Source: Glossina fuscipes
Lineage: Eukaryota > Arthropoda > Insecta > Diptera > Glossinidae
NCBI RefSeq assembly: GCF_014805625.2
Contig: NW_023998432.1
Coordinates: 2,254,491 to 2,318,490 of the forward strand
Length of the DNA: 64,000 nt
Reading direction: 5' to 3'
Part shown: positions 10,660 to 23,274 of the stretch, one piece after another
Numbering within the stretch: position 1 is the stretch's first letter
How the letters are laid out: every line of letters begins with the position of its first letter
Translations under genes and position numbers: made by a program
Notes under the pieces: model-generated
Told to the model about the DNA's origin: nothing
What the model saw: the letters and a program-made list of their open reading frames with translations, nothing else
Databases searched by the model: none

Positions 10660-12032
10660 TAGGTTTTAGCATTTTTCACGACCTGTCAAAAATCTGTAGT
10701 CGAGTGATATCTCCGAAAATGATTATAACATAATTTGGACATCGCATCCTTTTAGTATTTGTACTGCAATTTTGCATGAGATTTAGCAGCAATAACTAAG
10801 GTTTTCTGGTTTTGTGTTTGTAGTTATAGGCTTAGTTTGTTTTATATGGGCACGTTTGCTACCATTGTTCAATTGTAATACTTGTTTCACTTGTGCGTTA
10901 CGTCGCTATAAATCGTAATTTAGCGAAGACATTTTCAATGAAAACACGAACCGGCTATCTTCACTTCAGTAAAATGTGATATATTCCAGCACGCGCACTA
11001 CACGACTGATTATATTCTTTTAAATTTTCATTTTCTTGTGCACCGACTCCCTCTTTAAAAATCATTGTTGAAAATTTGTAAAACGCGCTAGAAAACTTGC
11101 ATTTACTTAACCGTAAGATTTTAGTTTCCAGGGAATTTTTTCCGGAAAAATCCGGCACATAGTCTTAATTCAACTCAGTAACGTGACTATTTTTTATTTT
11201 ATTTAATAATGAAAATAATTTTTCTAAAATATTTATTTAGCTGTAGGTCAACAGCTTGAAGATGTATTCAACTTTAAAAATATACTCCTTACAATCAATA
11301 CAATTATTGGTATATTTTTGTTTTAAAATATACTGACAACCTTTCGTAAATACATCATTGATTTAAAAACGTAGATCTATGCCATTCATAAATTGTTTGC
11401 AATGAAAAGATCTCAATTTTTCACCGTAAGTCGAATAATAAACAATAGGATAAAAAATTTCATTTACTAGGTATTTAAATTGAAGTTCAGAGAAGCTACA
11501 CCTGCAATAACCGCACATAAGGACTACAAAAACAAAAAAAAAAAAAGAACAAGAGATGAGAAATATTCTCTTTGACCTTTTGTATTTTGGGAAATATGAA
11601 GCGTGATTTTTTCTGTTTTTACAAATTATATTTTATTTTAAATGCAAACATGATTAATAAATAAATCAGTATGGTCGCTTCCTAGGTGTGTGTTTGCATA
11701 AGTATCAGTGTTATATTTTGTCACATTGTACAAATATTTAATCAATAACGTCTGACGTGCATACGTTTTTCTCTTGTCATTTTAATTATTATTGTTGTTG
11801 CGAATGCACATAAGCCTAAGTGCGGATAATCAGTGTAACTATATACATGCACTCATCCATTCATTCTGGATGTGAGTATCTAAAAAGAGTTTTTATTTTA
11901 CTTAATATTTTTTTCCGTTTTTTTTTTTGTTATTTTTGTTGATATACTAAACAAAAATCGTAAAAATAAGTTTATATATTTTCAGCTGATATTTACCGAA
12001 ATTGTTTGCTTTGCTATCATACTATACATATT

Positions 12033-12067
<35 letters not shown>

Positions 12068-14115
12068 TTATTTGTTGGTATACACACAAATTGTTAACTA
12101 TTAAAAAGATGAAAATTGAATCTTACTCCGTCGCACGTTTCATTTCATTATAGTGCTGACGGATATTTTGTGTCAATCTTTGCACGGTCTGGCACCATTC
12201 ATATGTAAACGACTATCAACGAGTACAAACATCTTTAATGTCAAAGGCATCAACAATTCAATAAACAACATATAACTTCACACTTTGAAAGTAATTAAAT
12301 CAACACAAGGCATAGTAAGAAGAAAACGAATATTTACCACATATCGTTAAGTTATTGACTAACACATCTGTCAAGATCTAATGAAGTGTTTAGTAAAATA
12401 TTAAACTATAAAGTGAAAAAGAGGATTCTTAACTTTTTTTATTAAGAAAAATATCTATGCCTCCATACAGGATCAGTGATGGGGACAAGGACTTGAAGCG
12501 CATTTTGCCTCATACGACTCCATGATAATTTATCATTAAATACGATCATTTCATAATTCATTCTCAACTTAGTTTCCCAATATTATTTTTGCTTTAAAAT
12601 TCACTTTGTATTATAATTTTTAAATTCATTTTTATACCGAGCGCTAAAAGACGAGGAATAAATCTACAAAAATTTGAGCGTGTGTCCCAAGGTCGATGCA
12701 AAAAGGTGAAAAATTGACCACATCTAAAATCCAACATTACGTAACGTGCAGAAGCAACTTTCAAAAACCCCCAGAGATATATAAATTCTTGGTCAGTTCC
12801 CTCTGTCCATCCAGGGAGCTGTGTAATATTTTTGGTAATCATGGTACCGTTTACAAAAATAAAGATATAGCTTATAAATTCGCAAACAAAATTTTCAAAT
12901 GAACTTTTTCAAAAAACACGCCCATAACGCCCACACGTCTATGTAACAAAAACTGTGAACACTTTTGCTTTCGTGAGTTTTTCTTGTCACTGATAATGTA
13001 CAATAAATTTCCACTTTTATTCCGAAAATAGAAAAAATCAGCTGTGCCCGCCCAATGTAATACATCACAAAGCTTCTGTTGTCCTTTGTCTTATATCGTA
13101 AGCAAACTCGACTAAAAAAGTTACATATTTGGACGTTGATTGAAATGTAATCAAAGTTGAATGGTAGCAAAAAAATTGCGCATTTTATAGTTTTTGTTAC
13201 ATAGTCAGCTATTTGGGGAAATTGGAGACTTGGACTATATTTTATCACCTTGTCAATGATTAAAAAAAAACCAGTTTAGAAGAAAAGATCCTATCCTTAC
13301 AGTAAAGCACCCCCTTCCCCCCCTTTATTGCTATGTCCGTAGTTGCAAGATATTGCAATCAGCTTCTTGCTTTGAAAAAGTTAAATAAGAACACAATTGG
13401 CTGTGTCTGGCTTGTGCATTGTACATGTGACCTGAAGGACGACGTGCAAACCTCGAGTATAGCTAAAGAACAGTTTCTATCCCGAATTCAGTAAAGCTAT
13501 CAAGAGACATTTCTTATGCTTACACATTTTCTCGTTTGACAAGGTATCCCATATGTGCTGTTGGTTCTTATCATCGGAGAAGTGAGTTATACCGTTTTGT
13601 CTCTACGAAAGCAATCCTTTAAGTTTCATCATTTGCTTCAGGTTTGCTTTGTTCAAAATATGTCATTATTATAATGTTTTCATCCTTGCTGAGGTTTCTT
13701 CCGATAAAAAATCTGTCTCGTAAGCTTTCTGTAGCTATCGCGTAGTACAGAGACAACATGTAAATTAAATTTACGTCAGACATATGAATGATTTGTGCAT
13801 ACCCTTTTCTAAGAAAACGTAGAATTACTCTAAACTAAATGGTCACACCACCACCCGGTATTTATTAAAATACAAGCAAAAATATTATAGTGGTTCATGG
13901 CGCACTATTCGATGAACTACATCACTTCACTTAATATAGTTGCTCGTACGACGGCTTTCCCAAGTAAGGCTTCATATGCGAAGTGGTTGGAAAAGTGCTC
14001 CAATCCGAACCATTTCCAATAGCATTAGTTGGGAACGTGACAGTCGAACACGAGAATACAAAACGGAAAGACGGATTGACAAGCGTCAATTCAGTATCAT
14101 TTTGGCAGTTTGAAC
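10660..14115. other. Intergenic, microsatellites, no gene seen
   Basis: Includes a (TG)n run at 12035-12065 and AT-rich sequence. Open frames at 12594-12842 and 12895-13248 (minus) have no recognisable domain and overlap others on the opposite strand. They are not supported as genes. Confidence 0.45.
12035..12065. repeat. (TG)n microsatellite
   Basis: About 15 uninterrupted TG units. Confidence 0.95.
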
Positions 14116-14119
14116 TTGA

Positions 14120-14222
14120 TATAATAAAAGGCGAATCTACCTCAGGTCCTTTGTGGCGTTGTTTACAAACGCATACACTTAATATTCCTTTGTGCAGCAA
14201 GTGGTGCGCGATATAATACAAA
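14120..14222 (-). repeat. Dispersed fly repeat, degraded copy 3
   Basis: ataataaaaggcgaatctac, then tttacaaacgcatacactta, then gcaagtggtgcgcgatataat, in the same order as the copy at 43.77-43.87 kb. The overlapping open frames on both strands here (13931-14221) are by-products of this repeat. Confidence 0.55.
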
Positions 14223-16015
14223 CAAATGTTGTATAACTAAAGTTGTCCATTCGTGTTTTGCTAGCAAAGGGAACAAGAGATACTAGCAAAGCCAACAAAT
14301 AAGCGGCGCAATAAAATGTGATCTAAGACGAGGCATAAAATAATATAAAAGCTAATGGAGGAAAATTTTCCGGTAAGGGTCGCATAGAAATTTAATAAAT
14401 TGCAAACAAAAAGCGAAGTCATTCAAAACAAGAAGTGATCAGCTACTGCCAGCTAACAAACGTCGAGTGAACTTTTTTAAAAACTATTAAATCAAAAACG
14501 ATGAAATGTGAGCACGTGAAACAAGAACAAGCAACACAAAATTCCAAGGCTGGTGTATCTAAGCAATAACATCAACAAAAAGAACAACAGCTGAACGAGT
14601 GCAAGAATAACAACGTCAAACGCAAGAATTAGTGAACCAACACGCTAAAGTGCAGAAGCAAAAACAAAATACAACAATAATAATGAAGCACAGAAGCAAG
14701 AACAACAAGGTAGTTTAAAGAAAATATTGTGCACAAAGTGAACGACCTAAGAAACAAAGGAAGGAGAAGTAAGCCAACTACTACCAACATTGTACTCTAT
14801 ACGGAAAATTAGAACTAAAAGGAACAGTTGCCCCACGCAAAAGAAGAACAAGAGGTCACATAAAATCAAGTAATAGCCGGTTAACAGCAAAATGGAATAC
14901 AATAAAAAAACATGTAAACTCATCACGAAAACGACGACGTTGTCAGCTAACATCTTATAAAACATATTCCATATAAAATGTATTTCTCTCCCATTTAAGA
15001 CTGCTAAGATCTATATCATTGGAATTAACGTTTAAAAGAAACAGGTCTTAATTATCAATCGCCAGCATAAGATAGCAGAGCAGGCTTGAGGTTTTATTAA
15101 ATTCTACATTATAAATTTCAAACGAGGACCTCGCGCATGTAAAACGGCAATTTTCAAATTCAAACGATGCTTCAATTTCTAATAACTTAACAAAAATGGA
15201 ACTTTCACCGCTTCACTTACCAGAGCAATTATGATAAAGCAAAAAGAGGCTTTTCCGGTGAACAGTTAAGTCGGAAATTTGTTGAAATACCGGTCAATTT
15301 CTAATAAAAACGATTTCATCGACGCCATACCGACAATACTGTAATACTTTTGGGAATTCTCAACGCATGATCACGCTTTGCGTGCTCAGTCCCTACTCTA
15401 CTATTAATCGTTTTAAAGTGCCTTGTAAGTTATAACTTATACGTAGGTAGGTAGTTAAGCGATCAGGAGCACTAATGAAAAATGAAATGTCATCTACAAA
15501 CAATCCATACAGGCGAAGAAATATGGGGGGTGAATATCACCTCGGGTTAAATGCACCGTTAGTATCAAGCAGTATACAGAACTCTGGGTTCTTCTCGCTT
15601 AGTGTGCATAAATATTGGAATTGGGAGGATAGATTTCTGGTCCGATCGTTACTCGACCTCGTTAAAGAAATAAAGCTTAAGGATGATGTAATTATTGTAA
15701 CGAACTGTGCTTTCGTCTTCTGTTGCAATTAATGCATTTTAGCTGCGATCTAGGAATTAAAAAAAACAATTTTTCATAATATTTTGCTATACTTTTCTGG
15801 GATATTATTGTTATTTTAAATGGCATTTCTCTTATGTCAAAAAAAAAAATAAACTCGAGTATTCACATGTCGTTCTAATTAGTATTATATATAAACTTTG
15901 CTGCAAAACAAAGAAAGGAAAGATATGCGAAAGCTGCCTGCAAATCTGACCGATTTACGTAAGGAAAAAACATATTTTTGGCAAAAATTCGATTCGATGG
16001 TCGTCAAGTGGCGGT
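14223..16015. other. Intergenic, no gene seen
   Basis: A-rich stretch (14.4-14.95 kb) with many aacaa/caac words, then ordinary AT-rich sequence. A plus frame at 15475-15732 (85 residues) has no recognised domain and overlaps a frame on the other strand. I do not call a gene. Confidence 0.4.
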
Positions 16016-16019
16016 TGTG

Positions 16020-16200
16020 TGAATGTTGGCGATATTTTCGGCACTAATTACTATTTTTGTCTGTCCCGAAAGCTCATCGTCGCTTAAGATGATGCGGCCA
16101 CGGATTAATTCCGCTGCGCAAAATATAACCATGTTAAATGGCGTACCAAGCGTCCACCGTATTTTCGGTTTTTCTAAGGGCATTGCTTTTCAAAAACAAA
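16020..16200 (-). pseudogene. Possible mariner-like transposase relic (N-terminal part)
   Basis: Minus-strand translation gives RGRIILSDDELSGQTKIVIS then AENIANI. This resembles the mariner linker after the first helix-turn-helix, where an acidic 'DDxRxGRP' block precedes a 'xENI' block. Only one block matches, so the call is weak. Alternative: chance similarity inside an unrelated repeat. Confidence 0.25.
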
Positions 16201-16279
16201 TATTTAATGGCAGCACATTAGTTAATTTTTTCGGAAAAACACACATTGGTTTAATCGGGGGTTCTTGGTTGTAGATTTT

Positions 16280-18520
16280 CTTCTACAGTTATAATAATGT
16301 AGAATTAAGCAAACATGTGATATGTTTAAACAACGTCCACGTTCAAACTTCACTCACATCGGACCACTTCACTCAAAACAATTGCGGAACAATAAACGCG
16401 CATCCAAAAATAGCTGAAAATTTAATGAGTACTTATGAACGCTTGAAAAAATATATTCCTTAACTTTTGTGAACAAGTGCTACCATTCTTACGCTTGTTC
16501 AGGTTGCAAATTTTTCTGTTTATCTTTTTTTGGGTCTTTCGTTCAAATTTTCAAAAATATATATTTCCTACGCATGTTTATGCAATTGTTGGCAAATAAA
16601 ACATTTGTACTCCTCAAGTTGTTTAATAGAATAAACATCAATCTTATATATCTCCGTCTAATCCAATTATTATTCAGCTACCTAAACTCCTATGGACGGA
16701 TTTCATAAGTTTTTCTTTTGACATGCGAGAGAAATACACATATAAAAAATACATTTATCCTATATAAGTGTAATATGGGCTGTCTTCTCTTCAAAGACAT
16801 ATCAGGGATTTCGATTAAACAAAAGTATATGAATGAATTTTCGTTTTTTTTTTTTTTTTTTTCTCTTATATTACACCGTTACACGCCTTTAACAATGTAT
16901 TTGCGTTTGAATTTTTCGCTCATACATTCAATTACATACAAATACCTAATAAGCTCTAAGAAAGCGTCTTTTCAAAGAAATGCGTTATATGTTAGGGTGG
17001 CCTGGAGCGGAAATCTGTCGATTGTCAATCAGTATTTTAAAGTATTATGCAAGTGATTTTATTCTTAACCCCAAAACGTAAATGAATATGATGCCAATAA
17101 ACTGTTTGTTTTTCAATCTATTTTTGGAAACGTCACTCATCGAACATGTGCTTTGAAGACATTAAAATTAAAAGAGAAATCACCGTCAAGGGCCTACTTG
17201 AGCGGCACACATTTTCTGACTGAAAAAAATGAAAAATATATAAAAACACAAATTATTTTCCACATAGTAAATTAAATTTTCATGTTTCTTCCTTCATTCA
17301 GTGATGCTTTAAGTTGTTTACTTTAGTTTCCTATTAAAAAAACAAAAGCAACTAAATACTTTTTGTCGGTCACTTTTCACTTGACAAATATTTTTTTTTT
17401 AGCATTATGTACAAAGAAACAATTTCAAAATAAATTTTTGTTGGAAAATTGTCTTTTTAAATATATTGTGGCAAAAACTAAAAACATCTGGTTAGAGAAT
17501 TTTATATTTGCACTTTAAAGTATTAAGTAATAGTTCATGAGACATTTAGAAGCATCGTAATCACATTGTAAGAGTATATTGCCAAGGCGAAGAACTACAT
17601 ACACTACATATATATATGCATGCATGCATATAAAGCGAGACGTCTTCATAGTCAACACAGCCTGCTTGCTTTTGTTTTTCAAAGCAGTTGCTTGGTATAT
17701 ATTTGCTTTGGCATAATATTTTTAGAAAAACGAAACGAAAAACAACAAACAAAGTTGTTATTCGCCTTGGGGCGGAGCCTTAATAAAGACCACCTCAAAT
17801 CAATGCGTAGGAATTGTACAGTATTTCTTAATTGTCAATGTGAGTTATTAATTAGAAATTTTTTTTTTGCATTTTACTTTTAGCTAACTCTTCCCAAATT
17901 TTTCTACCAAATTTTATATAATCATGTCTTCGCAAAAAATTTTACTTGAAGATTTTTGGCGCGTTTTTCATCGAACCACGTTCGATTTCGTATTCGGAAT
18001 TTTGAAAAATTTACTTCAAATTTTAAATTGCTTATAAATTACAGATTACAGTTCTTTACCTAATGCGAACGTTATTGCGACGGGGTTACGCCCATTTGCA
18101 AAGATAATTTGCTTACAATATATGGAATTCAATTTCTATTTTAATTTTTGTAACCGTGAGAGTGCGAATAACAGATAAAGGGATCGCCGGTGGAAGTTAG
18201 ATCGAGTCAACCCATAGACTGAAAAAAATGTGTATAAACGAGAAATGCATGAAAATGCCTGATCTAAGCAATAAAATAAAATATATTTTTTCAAAAACGA
18301 CTTTTTTCCTCAACATGAGCTCTTTGCCAAAAATTGTACAATTAGTCCAAGACATTTTTATAGTACGATTTGTCAAGACTCTCAATGACGTCATCGTTTA
18401 ATCTAGTTCCTTTTCCGTAGACACTCCTTTTAAAATTTGCCAAGAAATTATATTCTCTATGGAATATGACGGATGACGTAACAAATAGTATTTTCATTCA
18501 ATCAAACAATTTCGCGGTTG
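16280..18520. other. AT-rich intergenic DNA, no gene seen
   Basis: Open frames at 16469-16708 and 16718-17056 are Phe/Leu-rich, broken by a 20-base T run near 16843-16862, and lack recognisable features. Nothing else is supported. Confidence 0.45.
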
Positions 18521-18535
18521 TAGCCTTCGATTTAT

Positions 18536-18645
18536 GACTCGTTGTTCGCGTTCCAATAAGGACAAACGAGGCATCCAACGCGTGGTCAGCTTTCTCAAGT
18601 TTAAATCTTGTAATATAATGTAAAATACCAAGCAATCCGTACCGC
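18536..18645 (-). pseudogene. Mariner-like transposase fragment
   Basis: Minus-strand translation reads YIILQDLNLRKLTTRWMPRL then SLLEREQRV. In mariner transposases a helix ending 'LGMRKLxARWVPRxLTxxQKxxRV' joins the DNA-binding half to the catalytic half, and the match is close over about 23 residues. The catalytic DDE part is absent. The fragment sits directly beside the retrotransposon relic at 18.69-19.03 kb, possibly inserted into it. Confidence 0.45.
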
Positions 18646-18689
18646 AACCTAAACGTATCCATTGTACTACCTCGTGCCCCGCGCTTCTA

Positions 18690-19035
18690 GCTTTAGAATC
18701 CTCATGAATTCCGTCAATTTGTTTTGTTCGGAACGTCAAACGATATTTCCCGTTATAAAGCGTTCGCCAAACATTTGCTATCTGATTCGAGAGATGGCCG
18801 TACATTCGCACATTCTATTGGCTTCGTCGCAGAATCTGCATGAATTGATATCTGAGATACCAATATTTTTCAGGTGATACCTGAGGAAGTTATAATTCGT
18901 GTAGAAGCCAATTAAGAAACTTAGGTCGCTTTTTCGTAATGCTAGTAGCTTGCGTGCTACGACGTGGGATTTGATTAATCTTTTAGCTTGCCGTTTCCCC
19001 GTTCATTGCCAAACAAATTGGTACGCAACTACGGC
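18690..19035 (-). pseudogene. Non-LTR retrotransposon relic, RNase H end and zinc motif
   Basis: The minus strand reads GKRQAKRLIKSHVVARKLLA, LRKSDLSFLIGFYTNYNFLR, YHLKNIGISDINSCRFCDEA, then CECTAISRIR before a stop, and a later in-frame KLTEFMRILKLE. This is the usual end of Jockey-like ORF2 proteins: a segment after RNase H with 'LSKSDLRxLTGxLTGH', followed by a Cys/His motif (CRFC...HxxCEC) and a short tail. The His of the motif has been lost in a small deletion. RT and most of RNase H are not recognisable upstream, so this is a decayed 3' remnant. Confidence 0.6.
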
Positions 19036-19039
19036 TCAA

Positions 19040-21386
19040 GTCAGCTACCAAAAATTTCACCTTTAGTAATGGTTCAAAATCCCCATACACACCGTCCAGC
19101 TCATCCTTGAGTTGTCCTTTATCCCAATTGATCAAGTAACACTAGTAATGTAACTCTTTCCAATTTCTGTACACTTGAGGTGCGCAACGTCCGCCATAAG
19201 GCAGCCTTTTCTAATTCTTCTCTTTTGTTTGTAGTACAATTTTTATTATTAGGATTATAAATTTGCTCGGTCGGCATTTATTTCGGAACAGAACATAATG
19301 TTCAAAGCATTGTCTATCATTGATTATCATTTTTCTCACCTCTCTTAGACAATTTTCGAATTCCATCTCGAAGAAGTAGAATGTATTTTGAGTCTTTACC
19401 CAAAAAAATCCGTACTTGTCTCGTCATTTGTTGAAAGCCGACGAGAGGCTAGGACATTCCAAGTTACAGCTGCAAACATTTTTGAGCGATTAATGCTATA
19501 TGCGACCAAATTAATTCATACTGAAAACTGACAATATCATGATTTTTGGCAAATCAAGCTCCTTTTTTGCCTCAATTGCATCAATTATATTTGATACTGT
19601 TCCTTCCTAACCAGTTCATTTGGTTGGATCAAGCCGAGCGCAGCTGACCCACCCAAAATCAGTATACCATGGCTATTCAGTTTCATTGTCGATGTTTTTA
19701 TTTGAACTTTGGAGATCATAGCGCTATCAATGTTGATTACCTACAAGGATTTATACACTGCAGTATACTCGGAATTGATCAGAAAAAGGAAAGCAGCTGC
19801 AAACTGCACCGATTCAAAGCTTCAAGAAAAAAGTATGTTGTATACGCCCGAACGTGATAATTTCTACACGCTACGGTATTACTCACACTCTCACTCTTAG
19901 AAAACGTGAAGTGAGCTAACTTGTGCATTTCATTTCACATTACATAGAAAACATTATAGATAGAAACGTAAAGATTTTTGCTGTAGCTTAGTGAAGTGAA
20001 CGATTACTTTTTAGTTCCGTATTTCAACTCATTTCTACTTTTACTTCTATATTAATGAACAAGATGAATTTTGTATAACAAAAAAAAAAATTTTTTTTTT
20101 TAAACATTGTAAAATAACGTTCGTAAACCGCTGTCTGAAGGCTAATCAACATTTATATTCGTCTTGAATATATGATCTAGGCAAACGTATAATATGTAAA
20201 AAATTCTCGATTTTACCTCAGCCCGTTTTGTTTGTTATATCTGCGTACTCTATTTTTAAATAAAAAACAATGACAACCACTATGATATGTATATATTAAC
20301 TTGTAAAGTAATCAAAGCACTAATTTATACATATTTAGTTTGTTAATTAGCCATTTAAATAATTAAATAAAACAGAAACCAAAACAATATTTATATAAAT
20401 TGAATAAAATCAATTAAAATATTGAATATGTCTACATATATGTGCACATATGGTTCTATATCAATATTTTTGTTGGTCTATAGATAAATACACATATTCA
20501 GCTAAGTACACAGAAATAGTTACCAACTAATAAACAAGCTTGTTAATTATGAGAGAATATGATCAAATCTCCATCAAATTTACATAAATTATTTTATAAA
20601 ATATACACGCACACAGACATCGTATACGTTTAAGTTTAAATCAAACACAAATATAAATAAAGTACACGTAAATAGATAAACAACGACGAGTTGAAGTAAT
20701 ATCCAAGTTAGATACGTATATAAATATTAAATTAAATAAATTTTAATTTCAATTCAACTAATTTTATGCACTCTAATAAACCACTACTGTATCCTCTCTT
20801 ATATCGTATGCGATATTCAAATTGTTATTTCAATTTTCTTATGCTTTTACAATAGTCATAGTTAGTCATAGTGCATGATTTTTGGCTTATATATATTTGT
20901 TAAGAATGCGTAAACAAATTTACATAAATTCACAATTATTAACAGAAATGATATTCATTAAGACTTAAATACGAGAATGAAAAAAACACTTCGCTTACAT
21001 GCGGTATGTGAAATGAATAATTGAATTTAAGCGATTTTTCAAATACATATACGCACATATATTTGATATTGATACTTGCAAATTTATTTCAATCATTCTG
21101 CAGATATGCAAAGCGGACTTACAGCGCAGTTAACTTAACATAATTAATGCGCATCCTTGATAGATACATGCATAAATTTATGAAAACTCAATACAAGTAT
21201 CTTGTGTAAAAAATGAAACATAATTTGAAAATCATTCCAATAATCTCTTACATATATACGTATATACAATAAAAAAAGATGGTAGTAAAAACAACTTCCT
21301 CAGTTTTCAACACTTTTCTTTTCTATAATCGAAATAATACCGAAAAGATAATTGATAGAGCGCAGTTACGCGAACTGCGCAGTTAC

Positions 21387-21418
<32 letters not shown>

Positions 21419-23080
21419 GCTGCGTTTATTAAGTGCAATGCTCTACAAAACATAGGCCAGTTAAATGAAAATTATTGCAAAATGTTTACTTTTGCTTAAT
21501 ACTACAAACGTTATTCGTTACTTTTATGGTTTCCCGCGCATGCTATATACAGTTTTTTACATACTTTTTTTGTTTTTTAATTTTATATTTTGCATAAAAA
21601 AGTATAGCAAAACCCTATTTCATACAGTTTATTGCACTTGCATTGATGTTAATTATATGTTTGTCTGCATTAACATGAGAACAGTATGCACATTGAATTA
21701 GTGGTTTTCTTTTTCTCCTCGCAATGAATGTCCTTTGCTCCGCATTGTTAGATTACTTAGATATCATCCAATAATTCTATGAATATATATATATATATAT
21801 AAACATATTGCTTGTATTTATTTTCCTTTTTCTGTGTCTTACTTATATGTTATCCGCACATTCTCATATAGAATTCTGAAAATACTCTTATCATAAAACT
21901 CTCTATAAAAGCTAACAAATCAAGAAACGTAAACGTAAATCAACCATCAATTCTTTCTTTTTTTTTTCTCTTACGTTACAGATGTGCATCACACCACCTA
22001 ATATCAATAGTTATATCCCAGAAGCGTTCAGTTTTCTGGTGAGTGCGTAAATAAAAAGAAAAAATAAAATAAAAAATGAAAAAAAGAAAAAAAAAAACAT
22101 CATACCAAATAGAGTCATTATTATGAAATATCTTGTGAAGTGCAACTTTGTAAATTACAATTTTTTGTGAAATTTCCTTTCCTCTGCTTCCTTTCAAACT
22201 TCGATTTTTTGCTCTTTTTTCTCCTGTTTTCCTGATGCGTCATTAACAAAACACTACTCATTTCAAGACATTAGTCATTTGCTCTTATCACTTTAGCAAT
22301 GTTAAACTTAATCGAGCGCATATGTATGTGCAATTATTAATAATATACACAACGACCAACCATCGACGTTAGTCATTTTCTTTTATCTACATCATCTTCA
22401 TTTTCATGTCCATCTTGAAATCCATTTGTTTTCGATTATAATCAATAATTTGTTTTCTGTTTCTTTTCTTTTTAATGCTTTCCTTTTTTGGGCTTTTTCC
22501 CTATGGATAGAACTTTTTCCAAAAATCTTCTGCATAGAATATTCTTTTGTAAATATATAAAATAAATTTATTTCGTATCTTTAAATATATGCAGGTTTTT
22601 TAACATTGAATTTTGTAAGAAGCATTAGAGAATGAGATGAAATTAGTTTCATGCAATGCCATTACAGAATAATTATTTGCCTTGATTGTGAAACTGTGAA
22701 CGTTTGAAAAAATTATACGCATCGTACGTGAAAATAGGGCGCCAGGGCAAGTCTTCTCTTCCTATAAATTATATTTTCTTGTTTATTTTTAATAGGAAAA
22801 AAGCCAGAATGAAATCAACCGGTATGTTTTACTTTACACGCCATCACTTATCTCTAGTATATATGTATATTGTTTTCTTATTTTGAAATTGCTAATTAGC
22901 TTCTTCTCACAACAAACAATTCTTTGAATATTCCCAAATTTCGTACTCAAATTTAATTAAAATGAAATTGAAAGCTATCTTCATCCTATAACCGTAGATT
23001 CATAGTAACAATTTTTTCTCGTCTAAAAATTAACTACTAAATAAATGAATTCGAGGACAGACAGGCTTCATAACAAAGGA
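19040..23080. other. AT-rich intergenic DNA, no gene seen
   Basis: Long tract of very AT-rich sequence with a 29-base A run (21387-21415), a short TA run near 21785-21800 and scattered T runs. No domain-bearing open frame was found. The plus frame 19669-19857 has no recognised features. Confidence 0.45.
21360..21415. repeat. Small perfect hairpin followed by 29-base A run
   Basis: gcgcagtt and its exact inverted partner aactgcgc enclose a five-base loop (21360-21380). A repeat of agttac then leads into an uninterrupted 29-base A run. It may be the 3' end of an unidentified retroposed sequence. Confidence 0.6.
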
Positions 23081-23086
23081 AAAAAA

Positions 23087-23270
23087 TTATATTATTATTA
23101 TTATTATAAATTTCGCTAAAAAAAAAATTTTTTTTCTAACACTAAAATCTTAAAGCACCAGCATTTAAGGCTGTCGGCTACTTATGGAAACTCTACCGCA
23201 TTTGAGATTTGAACCCACGACCATTGAGTTGTTAGTCCAGACTCTTTGTCTTCGGCCACTCAAGCAGATA
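23087..23270 (-). mobile_element. tRNA-derived SINE, copy 2, with LINE-like tail
   Basis: Read on the minus strand, the head is ctgcttgagtggccgaagac, then a B-box-like GGTTCAAATCT (23205-23215), then caaatgcggtagag, then gccgacagccttaaatgctg and an A/T-rich stretch, ending in five or more TAA units. Block order and spacing match copy 1 at 10.5 kb. The flanks are A-rich and no convincing target duplication can be defined. Confidence 0.75.
23205..23215 (-). promoter_or_regulatory. Polymerase III B-box-like motif in SINE copy 2
   Basis: GGTTCAAATCT on the minus strand, two mismatches from GGTTCGANTCC, at the position equivalent to copy 1. Confidence 0.5.
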
Positions 23271-23274
23271 AAAA

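Noticed and set aside
13983..14216. Paired open frames on both strands
   Set aside because: The right half is a copy of the dispersed repeat; the remainder has no recognised domain.
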